A stretch of 64,000 nt of DNA from Plasmodium relictum (Eukaryota > Apicomplexa > Aconoidasida > Haemosporida > Plasmodiidae): positions 1,984,001 to 2,048,000 of the forward strand of contig NC_041692.1 of the NCBI RefSeq assembly GCF_900005765.1. Reading direction: 5' to 3'. Position 1 is the stretch's first letter; the number at the start of each line of letters is the position of its first letter. The position numbers and the translations under genes were made by a program. This document shows positions 39,164-49,361 of the stretch, in pieces. The notes beneath the pieces are model-generated. The model ran no database searches. It was not told the origin of the DNA and worked only from the letters and a program-made list of their open reading frames with translations.

Positions 39164-42100
39164 TTATTTATTTTTTAATTTTTTCTGAATCTGTTCTTCA
39201 TTTTCAATCATTTCTTTTAATTTTCTTTTTGTACTTTCTATTCCATTTATGCTAGATTTTTCGTTTTTTTCTATCTCTTTAATATTATTACAAGAATTAC
39301 TAAATGAAAAAAAAAGATAAAGAAAATATATATATAAAACAAAGATCTATTATTTAATAATGAAAAAGAATAATTAAAAGAAAATAAACTAAATAAAAAA
39401 AAAAAAAGCAAATTTTTATAAAAATCTTACGAAAAAATGTTTAATACACTTCTTTTGATTCTTATCATATCCCTAAATGTGTATTCATTTCCATGAAGTG
39501 CTTCGAATTCTCTCCATGCCTATAAGATAAGTAGATAAATTCATAAATATAAGTATAAATATAAGTATTATTAATAATATTCTAAATATTTTTACTTGAT
39601 AAAAATCTGAATGTGCTAAAGGATTAGTAAATTGTGCTGTATATATATAAAGAGCTCTGACACGTTCATATTCATTTAACTTATATTCCATATCAATATA
39701 TAACATACATATTTCTCTAGCATCATCGTCTTTTAGTATTTGAATTGCTTCTTCAAAAGCTTCTCTAGCCTTGTGTATTCCATATGATTTAGAAACCTAA
39801 AAAAAAAAAAAAAAAAGGAAATGTTCAAAAAACATTAACTTATATAAAAAAAAAAAATTAAAAATAAAAAATGTTTGATGCAAGATGTTTCATAAAAATG
39901 TGCTAACCTTAGAAATAAATATCTTATAAAATTTAATTTTATCATTTTCTTCTAAAAAGGGTATAGCTTCTTTATAAATACTTAAGGATTTTTTTAGAAA
40001 TCCATAATTCTCTTCAAATATTGCATACATTAAAAAGATATATTTTGCAAATTCTTTAGGTATATAAGTCTTATTGTCCATTCCATAAATAGCTTGCTTA
40101 AATAATTCACGTACATACGAAATATTTTTATCTTTGTACCTCTCAATATATTTATTAATATAATTAACATAAATTGGATATATATATGGATAGTGAAAAA
40201 TAGAAATAGCTTTTTCATAAATTTTAAAACATTCATTAAAATATTTTTGTTCATAAAGATAATTAGAAAAAGATAAAACCATTTTAACAGTAATGCTTTT
40301 AGAATGATATAAAAGATCAAACATATTTAAAGATGTTTCAACAGTACCGAAATTTATTTCCATATCTAATATTAAACATACTAATTTGATAGAGTTTAAT
40401 AAATTAAAATTTGTATACATTTTTTCATTAAGATTATTTAATGTTTGTTCATTTTTTTTTTGTAAACCTTTTGCATAAGAATCTCTACTAATATCAATAG
40501 ATAATCTTGCTATATTTAATGCCTCTTTATAATTTTTTTGAAGTAATTCTAGTTCTATCCAAGAACAAAAAATACTAGCTAATTCATTTAAATTCTTAAA
40601 ATTTTTTTCTTTTATTGCTCTGAGAAATACTTTTTTTGATTCATCATAATTGTTATTGTTATAATGGAAATATGCATAACTGATATATATATCACTTAGT
40701 TTTCCAGAATAATCATTATCTTCAAAATATTTTAAACATTTATTAAATAAATCAACTTTTTCATCCTTATCCTCTATAGCATCTATTTTACTTAACCAAA
40801 TATATACATTATTTTTATTATTCTTTAGCTTAATGTCGGCTATAAAAATTTTTCTTTTATCAAGCAAATAATTTATTTTTTCTATATATAAATCAATCAC
40901 AAAATTTTCATCAATCTTTTTTGATTTTTGTAATTCTTTATCATTTGATGAAGCAGAAATATGCATTTTCTTACCATCATTTTCATTTTCATCTTCATTT
41001 TCTTCATCTTCATTTTCTTCATCTTCATTTTCTTCATCTTCATTTTCTTCATCTTCATCTTTATCTTCATTTTCTTCATCTTCATCTTCATCTTTATCTT
41101 CATTTTCTTCATCTTCATATTCATCTTCTTCCTCATTCTCCACATTCCTTTCTTTCTTTTTTCTCTTTTCTTGTTCATCTATTTTTAAATCTATTAATAT
41201 TTTTAACGTTTCAATATAATTTTCAAAAAGATTAGAAAAATCATTTACAGTGTAACATTCAGATATTCCCTCTTCGTATATATCCATTGCTTTATTCCAT
41301 CTTCCTTCATAAACATAATTATTAGCTAATAGTATATATATAGAAGTTATATTTTCATAATTTTTCAAAATATTTAAATTTTTTCTTAATATTTCTATAA
41401 CATCATTATTTAATACTTTAGTAGTACTAATTAAATTAAAAATTTCTTTATATAAATCATACTTTGATTTATTTCCTAATTCTAAGGTATCTTCGCAATT
41501 TAGTATATAAAAAAAAGTGCTCAAAGCATGCTTATACATTTTATATTTAACATAATGATTAAATAGCAAAATTATATGTTCAGGATAAATTGTTACATAT
41601 CTTTTAATATATTCATAATTAATTAATTTATTCTCAATTTTTTCATTATATTTTAATTGATAATACCAAATATCTTCTTGCTGATTTAAAAAAACATTCT
41701 GCAAAGAGCGGTTAAATATTTCCCTTATTTTTTGAATATCTCTTTGTATAAATAAAAATTGGATATACATAATATATATAGATTTAAAATGATACATATA
41801 TAAAAGGCATTTATCAAATATTGAATTAATTCTTTTATATTCTCTTTTATTATCATAATATATATCTGTTATCATTTCTATGTTGTCTTTCAGATAACTG
41901 TACCAAATTTTAAAACTAAATGGAAAATATTTTAAAATAATTTCATATATTTTAAATAAATAATACTTATTCATATTAAAACTTTTGAAATTCTCTTCTT
42001 TTAAAGAATTATCACAATTCTCATTTATATCATTTTCCTTGTTACTTCTATTTCTTTTATTTATTATCTCTGTTATGCAATAATCAATTATATTTTTACT

Positions 42101-42400
42101 AGTTTCTAATATATTGATATCATCATTTTTTAAATGTATATCATAAAAATTTAAAACATACAAGTTATTTTCATTTTTTATATTTTTTTCTTTAAATTTA
42201 TTTATATATAAAAATAAATATTTCGTAGATATTTTTTCTATATTATTTTTTATATCTAAATCTATATTTTTTACATAGCTGTCATTTTCAGTATTTCCAT
42301 TATCAACTAAGTCATTTTTTTCGCAAAATTTTTTTTGATTACATGTAATTTCTTCATTAAATAAGTCATCACAACCATATAACTCTTCGTACAATTCCAT
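39164..42400 (-). CDS. SYF1: Pre-mRNA-splicing factor SYF1 (XAB2 homologue)
   Basis: Four minus-strand exons (42400-39908, 39796-39596, 39519-39431, 39299-39164) join in frame to 972 residues. The protein is an array of HAT/TPR-like helical repeats, e.g. [52 protein letters not shown] and [14 protein letters not shown]-like units. Its C-terminus ([27 protein letters not shown]) matches the end of SYF1/XAB2 (FWQTWKDFEVRHGNEDT, from memory), and the intron joins fall inside that block. SYF1 is a nineteen-complex (Prp19-associated) scaffold of the activated spliceosome in the nucleus. An acidic Asp/Glu/Asn insert at about residues 403-480 is encoded by a 15-bp tandem array and is parasite-specific. 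The family is about 855 residues elsewhere; the insert and inter-repeat Asn loops explain the excess. Confidence 0.92.
40980..41130 (-). repeat. 15-bp tandem repeat encoding DEENE units
   Basis: On the minus strand, GAA/GAT/AAT codons repeat in 15-bp units coding for the pentapeptide DEENE and its variants (DKDED). The last copies at about 40985-41055 are nearly identical, which suggests recent unequal exchange or slippage within the SYF1 coding sequence. Confidence 0.85.
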
Positions 42401-43176
42401 TATTATACTTTTTTTTTTCTTTTTTTTTGTTCGTTTTTTTTTCTTTTTTTCATTTCATATTGCTTATGTATTTTTTTTTATCATTTCGAATATTTATTTA
42501 TACTTAAGAAAATATTTTTATCTTTTTTAAATATATTAGATCTCTCACTTCAAATAAAAAAAAAAAAAGGAAAAAGGAAAAAGGAAAAAGAAAGAAGAAA
42601 AAAGTAAGGAAAAGAAAAGAAAAGAAAACTTTTATTTACCACTAAGATTTTTTAATAGTACATGTTTTACTTTTGTATATTTTTTCTTTTTTTACATAAC
42701 GCTCCGTTTAAAAATGCTTTTTATTTTTGATTAAAACAACTTATGTATATTAAGATACTAATTAAAAAAAAAGAAAAAAAAAAATTTTTTTTACATTTAT
42801 TTTTTTTTATTAATTTAAATTAAGAAAATATTTTATAAATAAATAAAAGAAAAAATGTAAAAAAATAAAATGTAAAAGCTTCCATTTAATTTTTTTTTTT
42901 TTTAATTTAAATTATACTTTATAACACAATTTGATAAAAACATTTTTATATTACTAAAAAAAAAAGTTAAAAGAAGAAAATTATTCTTTTTAATAAGAAA
43001 ATGCTTTTTATTATATATATGTAACAAATATTATATATTTAATTTTAAAAGAAATTATAAAGTAATTTTCTTTTTCTTTTTTTTTTTTTTGTTGAGTATT
43101 TTATATTTTTAAATTATTTTTTTTTCTTTTCATTTATATATATACATATTTTTCTTTTAAAAAAAAATTAATAAAA
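42401..43176. other. Divergent promoter region, SYF1 and VTI1-like
   Basis: Promoter spacer rich in A/T tracts, with a purine-rich GGAAAAA array at about 42568-42630. Nothing else is recognised. Confidence 0.65.
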
Positions 43177-44247
43177 ATGTCGGATGCTTTGTATAATGAT
43201 TATAAAAACAATTATTATGAATATATGAAGACTGTGCTATATACTGAGAAAATAATAAATGATAATAATTCAGATCAAAATAAACTATTAAATATTTATG
43301 AAAAAGCAATAAAAAGTGCTGAAAATATGTATAAGCGAATGCAGTTAGAAGTAGAAACTAATTCTATGATAGAAAATGCGCATAATGAATTAAACAATAT
43401 GCATAATGAAATATCAGAATGTAAAAAAAAATTAAGAAAGCTAAAAGAAGAAATTATGAAAAAAGATCAAAGAAATAATGAATTTAACAATTGTGATGAT
43501 CGTATATTATTACTTAGTGATGTAGATTTATTGGAAAAAGGTGATGTTTATATAAATCAGTCAAAAATATTATTGGATAATACTGAATATATTAGTAATG
43601 ATGTTATGAAAAATTTAAATAAACAAAGAGAGTGTATTAAAAAGAATATATCAAATATCTCTTTTGTTTCGGATAAATTAAATGAAGCAAAAAATATTAT
43701 GAAAAATTTAAAAAACAAGGAATTATTAAATAAATATAGATTATATATTATTTTTTTTTTTATATTTCTAACTTTTTTTCTAATAACTTGTGTAAAATAT
43801 AATAGATACACAAAAAACGATAGTAATTCTAATATTCAACAAAATAGCAATACATTGATAGATTTTGTGAATAATCAAGAAATAAATAATTTAGATAATG
43901 AGAATACCAATAATTTAATGAACAAATTAAATAACGTAAATAAAAATAATAGTATAATATATGATTTTGTAGAAAAAAATAAAAATAATGAGAAATCTAT
44001 AAATAGTAAAAGTACTCATGAATTTTCATTTAAAACAAGTAATGAAGAAGATCACTTTAATGATAATAAAAATAGAAATGATGATGGAGATGAACTTAAT
44101 AACGTAAATGAGAATGAAGATGGGAATGGAAACCAAAACAAAGATGAAAATGGAAATATTAATGATGATAAAAGTTATAATGAAAATAATAACAAAATTA
44201 GTAATCTAGACGGAAATAAAAATGGAATTAAGATTGAATATATATAA
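43177..44247 (+). CDS. VTI1: Qb-SNARE, VTI1-like, with long C-terminal extension
   Basis: Single exon, 356 residues. Residues 1-100 form a Habc-like helical region. The SNARE motif runs about 113-183: DLLEKGDVYINQSKILLDNT, VMKNLNKQRECI and SFVSDKLNEAKNIMKNL. The Gln in LNKQREC aligns with the ionic zero layer of a Q-SNARE. This spacing and the LLDNTE-type start fit the Vti1 family (Qb). A transmembrane segment, LYIIFFFIFLTFFLITCV, spans 189-208. Vti1 proteins mediate Golgi-endosome and vacuole fusion. Unusually, about 148 hydrophilic Asn/Asp/Glu-rich residues follow the anchor, where SNAREs normally end; topology would put them in the lumen. Other Q-SNARE families cannot be fully excluded. 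Confidence 0.82.
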   Translation: MSDALYNDYKNNYYEYMKTVLYTEKIINDNNSDQNKLLNIYEKAIKSAENMYKRMQLEVETNSMIENAHNELNNMHNEISECKKKLRKLKEEIMKKDQRNNEFNNCDDRILLLSDVDLLEKGDVYINQSKILLDNTEYISNDVMKNLNKQRECIKKNISNISFVSDKLNEAKNIMKNLKNKELLNKYRLYIIFFFIFLTFFLITCVKYNRYTKNDSNSNIQQNSNTLIDFVNNQEINNLDNENTNNLMNKLNNVNKNNSIIYDFVEKNKNNEKSINSKSTHEFSFKTSNEEDHFNDNKNRNDDGDELNNVNENEDGNGNQNKDENGNINDDKSYNENNNKISNLDGNKNGIKIEYI

Positions 44248-45870
44248 TAGCATAAGGAATATTAATAATATAACTGATATATTTGTAAAAGAGATTAATA
44301 GCATCTTAACAAAAAAGGGGATAAAAAAATATATATGAAATAACTATTTTAGTTATATTTAATTAATTTTAATTTTTATTTTTGTTTATTCTTTTATTAT
44401 TTATTTTTTTTTTTTTTTTTTGTAAATTTTGTGTAATAATATGTATCGCATTTTACTTTTTTTTTTTCAATATAAATACTAATTGTATATAAATATTGTA
44501 TAAAAACAAGTATTTGTCTTATTTTTTATTTTTAATATTTTTATGTAGAATTTGTTATAAAAAAAATAAAGGAAGTAAACAAACTATACATTCATTACAT
44601 ATTTATATATAAGTTTATGCATTTACAATTTTTTTGAGGTAGGATTAATGAAGAGGTTTTTTTTAATTAGAACAAACGTTTTTTTTAGTATTTTTACTTT
44701 CTTATTTTATTATTGTTTAATTTAATTTCTTTTATTTTTTATTTTTATTTTATTTTTTTTTTTCGTTTTATTCCGTTTTACTTTTATTACTGCATTTTAT
44801 ATTACTCTCTTCTGCTTTGCTTAATTTTTTTTTTTCTTTAAAATATTTGCCTTATATAATCGGCGCTTAATAAAGATATGAATTTATTTTATATAATCTT
44901 CTTTTTAACTAATAATTCATATTTTAAAACATTTTTATATTATTCTGTTACTATTATTATTATTATTTTTTTTTTTCATTTTTCTTTAAATTATTTTAAA
45001 AAAATAACTTAGTATTTCTAATAAATAGAGTGCATTATATTTCAATTATACATACTATTTTTTCCTGAAAATGTGATTTTTTTGTTATTATTTTAAAATT
45101 TTCAGTTTAAAAAAATTAACCGCAAAAAATTATATTTTTAATTATTAACAATACCATATTGTATAATATTAGAAAGACAATTAAAAAGGAAGAAAATTTT
45201 TTTGTAAATTTATTTTAAAATTTGTTATGAAAAGCTAAAAAAAAACTGTTCTACATTCTCATAATACATATTATATATATATATATATAGAAAAGTGATA
45301 ATTCTCATATAGTTTCATTTATTAAAAAAATATTACTCATATTATCTCTTTAATATGCTTATTAAATATTAAAATAAAATGAAAGAAAAAAAAAATATAT
45401 ATATAAATTAATGATTTACATACTTATATCTCTCTAATATATTAGAAAAAAAAAAAAAAAAAATATAAATATATAAGCATATTACTATTCTATAATGTAT
45501 TAAAAAAAAAGAAAAAACAAATATGAAAAAGAAATTTATATATATATATATATATATTCTATACATTTTTACATATATGTTGAATGAAAATATATATGTA
45601 TTTTTACTTATTTATTTTTTAAAATAAACAAATTTTAATTTGCTATTATTCATTTTTTATTTTTAGGATGTATTCACACTTGTGCTCTTTAATTATGATA
45701 TATATTTATGAAAAAAAAAAATATATATAATATTATTACATAAAATACAATAATGTGGTAGTCATATTTTTTCATAAAAATTCAATATTTTCAAATATAT
45801 TTATATTTTTCTTTAATTCAAATAATATACACATTTTAAATGATAGCTATTCCTATTAAAAAAAAAAAAC

Positions 45871-45903
<33 letters not shown>

Positions 45904-46483
45904 TGATAAACTTTAAATCTTTCTTCAATAATATGCATATCTTCTCTTATTATGTATATATATTTGTCACAAATTAATTATAATATAAAAATATGTATTT
46001 ATATATGATGACAAAAATAATCATAAATAAAATAATACTTATAAAAAAACATGATAAATATATGTTTTATACAATATGGAAATTTATAATAAATATTTTA
46101 AATAATATAAATTACATATGTAAAAGATTTTATATTACTTAAAAAAAAATTAATATTTTTATATTTTTTTTTAAATAAAATATTTATATTATTATTAAAA
46201 CTATATTCATTAAATTTTTTTTTTATATATATTTTTATTTTAGTCATATAGACATACATATATAATTAACTATGCATTATTTAATTTTTTTTTTAATTTA
46301 CATACATATATAGACATAATATTCTATTTCTGTTAATATTACTTTTTTGTATTTCATTTTTATTATTATTTTTTTTTCTTTTTATTTATTTATATATATA
46401 TATTTTTTTTTTTTTTTTGGATTTATGTAATTTTTTTTATTTCTTTATTTTTTTTGTATTTTTTTATAATTTCCTTTTTTTTT
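44248..46483. other. Long convergent spacer, VTI1-like and CARP
   Basis: About 2.2 kb of A/T-rich sequence between convergent genes, rich in (TA)n runs (45272-45288, 45538-45556, 45879-45902) and poly(dT) tracts. 3' UTRs of both genes are expected. It is unusually long for a convergent spacer, but I find no coding exon and no tRNA- or snoRNA-like element. Confidence 0.6.
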
Positions 46484-47653
46484 CTAAGCTTGTACTTTTT
46501 CCATTGCTTCTCCTTTTTTCAGTTGAACTTTTAAATATTTGTTATTAACATAATAACCATTCATAAATTGAATAGCATGATGTGCACTCATGATGTTATC
46601 ATAACTAACAAAACCAAATCCTGAATTTCTTCCTGTATTATCTCTTTGAATTTTTGATGATATTATATTTCCGAAACAACAGAAATGCTGAAATAAGTCT
46701 AAATCACTCCATTCACTAGGTATGTGAAAAATAAATAAGTTACTTCCATTTGGTCCATTCTGCTTTGTTTTTTCATTATTATTATATTGAAAAAGTTTAT
46801 TGGGGTGTATTGGTTTATTCCATTGACTATGTTTTGTTAAATTGTTGTAATAAAATGTATTATTATTTTTATCTTTATATATCTCCCACAAGCTTAAGCC
46901 TTCTGTGTTTTCATTTTCATCCAATGAATTATCGTTAGTTTGATACATACTAACATTACTAGTGTTAGATATTTGAGTATTATTTTGCCTAAATAATGCA
47001 TTATTATTAGTAGAAGTATTGGTAGGTGGTATTTCATTTTCTCTAATCATTTCATTCAAATTTTTAGTGCTATTATAATTATTGTTGTTAAACATAAAAT
47101 TATTTTGATTCATCAGTGGATTATTCACCTGGTTGTTCATATTCATATTAATCATATTATTTGTATTTTTGTTTTTAACAGTTCTATTCATAAAATTATT
47201 TGGGGTATTATTATTATTATTATTATAAAAATTGTAATTATTCATATTATTACTAAAATTCTCATTATTAAAATTATTTTGATAATTGTTTGGAAAATTT
47301 GCATTCATATTATTTTTGTGAAAAAAATTATTATTAACATTAGGAACAGCAAACTTTGCTTCAATACTTCTTTCTTCACCAGTTGTGTCAATTAAACTTT
47401 TAATATTTTTCAAAACATTTAACGCTTCTTCATGTGTATTAAAAGTAATCAAAGCTGTATTATATATTTTCTTATTTGTAAAATTATTCATTTGCTTTTT
47501 ATTTTTATTAAAATAACAAATATCTTTTATATATCCAACATTTCCCAATAATGATCTTAAATGTACATCAGTTATATGAGGTGGTATATTCTGAATATGA
47601 AGTCGAGTATTCAATACTCCATCGATTGTTGAATTTAAAATTTCACTACTCAT
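46484..47653 (-). CDS. CARP: Clustered-asparagine-rich RNA-binding protein (RRM-WW-RRM), CARP-like
   Basis: Single exon, 389 residues. An RRM spans residues 14-95 (TRLHIQNIPPHITDVHLR, TALITFNTHEEALNVL). An Asn-rich linker at 110-250 carries clustered Asn runs. A WW domain lies at about 254-283 (LSLWEIYKDKNNNTFYYN, HSQWNKP: two Trp, aromatic pair, final Pro). A C-terminal CELF/Bruno-type RRM lies at 302-380 (GSNLFIFHIPSEWSDLDL, GFGFVSYDNIMSAHHAI, LKVQLKKGE). RRM3 of human CELF proteins has the same GxNLFIxHxP, FVSYDN and LKVQLK elements. The P. falciparum antigen CARP, known for clustered Asn, has this architecture as I recall it. A role in mRNA processing or translation control is likely; targets are unknown. 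Confidence 0.83.
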   Translation of the reverse strand: MSSEILNSTIDGVLNTRLHIQNIPPHITDVHLRSLLGNVGYIKDICYFNKNKKQMNNFTNKKIYNTALITFNTHEEALNVLKNIKSLIDTTGEERSIEAKFAVPNVNNNFFHKNNMNANFPNNYQNNFNNENFSNNMNNYNFYNNNNNNTPNNFMNRTVKNKNTNNMINMNMNNQVNNPLMNQNNFMFNNNNYNSTKNLNEMIRENEIPPTNTSTNNNALFRQNNTQISNTSNVSMYQTNDNSLDENENTEGLSLWEIYKDKNNNTFYYNNLTKHSQWNKPIHPNKLFQYNNNEKTKQNGPNGSNLFIFHIPSEWSDLDLFQHFCCFGNIISSKIQRDNTGRNSGFGFVSYDNIMSAHHAIQFMNGYYVNNKYLKVQLKKGEAMEKVQA

Positions 47654-47750
47654 TGTATTAATAATTTTTTTAAATTAAAATTTATTTAAATTTTCAAATG
47701 TATCTATTTTTTTAAATATTTTGAAAATGAAGAATAACTAATTTATGTTT

Positions 47751-47781
<31 letters not shown>

Positions 47782-49361
47782 CAAAAAAAAAAAATTTTTA
47801 GAAAAAGGAGTAAATAAAATAAATATAAAAAATAGGTAAAAATAAAGGGAGGGAAAAAAATGAAAAAAAAAAAAAAAAAGAAAAAGAAAAAGAGAAAAAG
47901 AAAAAGAAAAAAGAAAAAAAAAGAAAAGAAAAGAAATAAGTAAAAAAGAAAAATAGAACATAAAAAGATAAAAAAAAAAAAGTAAAAAATAAAATAAGAT
48001 TGATAAAAAGAAAAAACATAAAAAAAAAAAAAAAAAGGAAGCAAAATAAAAAAAATGGGATAAAAAAAAAAAAAATTTATGAAAAAAAAAGAATTAAAAA
48101 CGATAAAAAAAAAATTTTAAAAATAAGGGCGATCCAATATGATACAAAAATTTTGAATGAAAAAGTACATGAAAATTTTTTTGGAAAAAAATACTTTATT
48201 TCATTAATAAAAAAAAAAAATAGTGCTAAAAAAATAAAAAAAAAAAAAAAAAAAATTTAGTTTTAGGTTATTCACATAAAAAAAAAGAAATTTTTATTAT
48301 GAAATTTTTTAGTTATATTAAAAAAATATACAGATATACATATATATATATATATATTTTGAAAATTATAACGCAAAAATATAGTAAAAAACTTTGAAAA
48401 GAAAAATAGAAAGAAAAATTCATCATAAACGTATAATAATTTTGAGAAATATATATTAAAATGTATCATTTTAAGCAATTGAAACATTTTGAAAAAAAGA
48501 AAAATTTCTACAATTAATTACATATACAAAATAATAATAAAAATTTTTTTTATTAATTCTACTTAATATATTAAAAAAAGTAAAATAATATAATAATTTA
48601 AAAAAAGAGAAAAATATTTTTACACTTAGTAAATTTTAAAGAATTTAAGTTATTGTATTTTATCTATATAAGTCATTAAATTCTTTATGTTAAATATATA
48701 TATATACAAAATTTTTCTACAAATAAAATTTTTAAATTTAATTATTCTTTTAAAATACATAGATAAACAAATATTTATTTTTATTTTCTTATTTTTTTGC
48801 AATATAATTATAATTTATTATTACTAATTATGTACACATATAAATGTTTTAGATTAGTTTAAAGAATCTTAATAAATCATTATTTTTCTTTTAACAGTTA
48901 TGTTTTTCACATTTTATTTTTAAAAATATTAATGGACTAATTTTTTTTTTAATTTTATGAATATTATCAAAAATTATGCATATATGAGTTCAAGTACTTG
49001 ACATATATATGCTTTTATATAATTATTAAAAAAAATGTTTTCTTTAATCTGTCTACTAAGAACTTAAAGTATTTTAAAATATTTTTACAATATTTTAAAA
49101 CATGATTAAAAAGAATTATTTTTATTTAAAATTATTTCGTAATCAGAAATACTTCTAAATATTTGGCGGTTAATTTAAAAATTTTTTAGTTATAGCTCAA
49201 ATTATTTTTTTTTAATTATAATTTATCATTAGAAATTATTATATTAATAACAGAAAAAAAAAAAAAAAAAAATCATGTACTTTTATTTTTAAACATAAAA
49301 TGAATTAATGAAAAAAAAAATAAAATAAAATATGATAAAATAAAAGCATATTTAGCCTTAA
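47654..49361. other. Spacer between CARP 5' end and VID27-like 3' end
   Basis: Both flanking genes are on the minus strand. The first 600 bp, which form the CARP leader and promoter, are strikingly purine-rich on the plus strand (47800-48260), so the CARP transcript leader would be pyrimidine-rich. The remainder is A/T tracts. All open frames here are homopolymer artefacts. Confidence 0.6.
47753..47780. repeat. (TA)n run upstream of CARP
   Basis: A TA dinucleotide run about 100 bp upstream of the CARP start codon, followed by a poly(dA) tract. Confidence 0.85.

Noticed and set aside
44248-46483. Possible ncRNA or tRNA gene in the long convergent spacer
   Set aside because: No G/C-richer cloverleaf-like segment, no T-loop consensus and no C/D or H/ACA box arrangement could be found by eye.
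47743-48487. Several Phe/Lys-rich frames upstream of CARP
   Set aside because: Homopolymer and polypurine artefacts on both strands; no amino-acid complexity.
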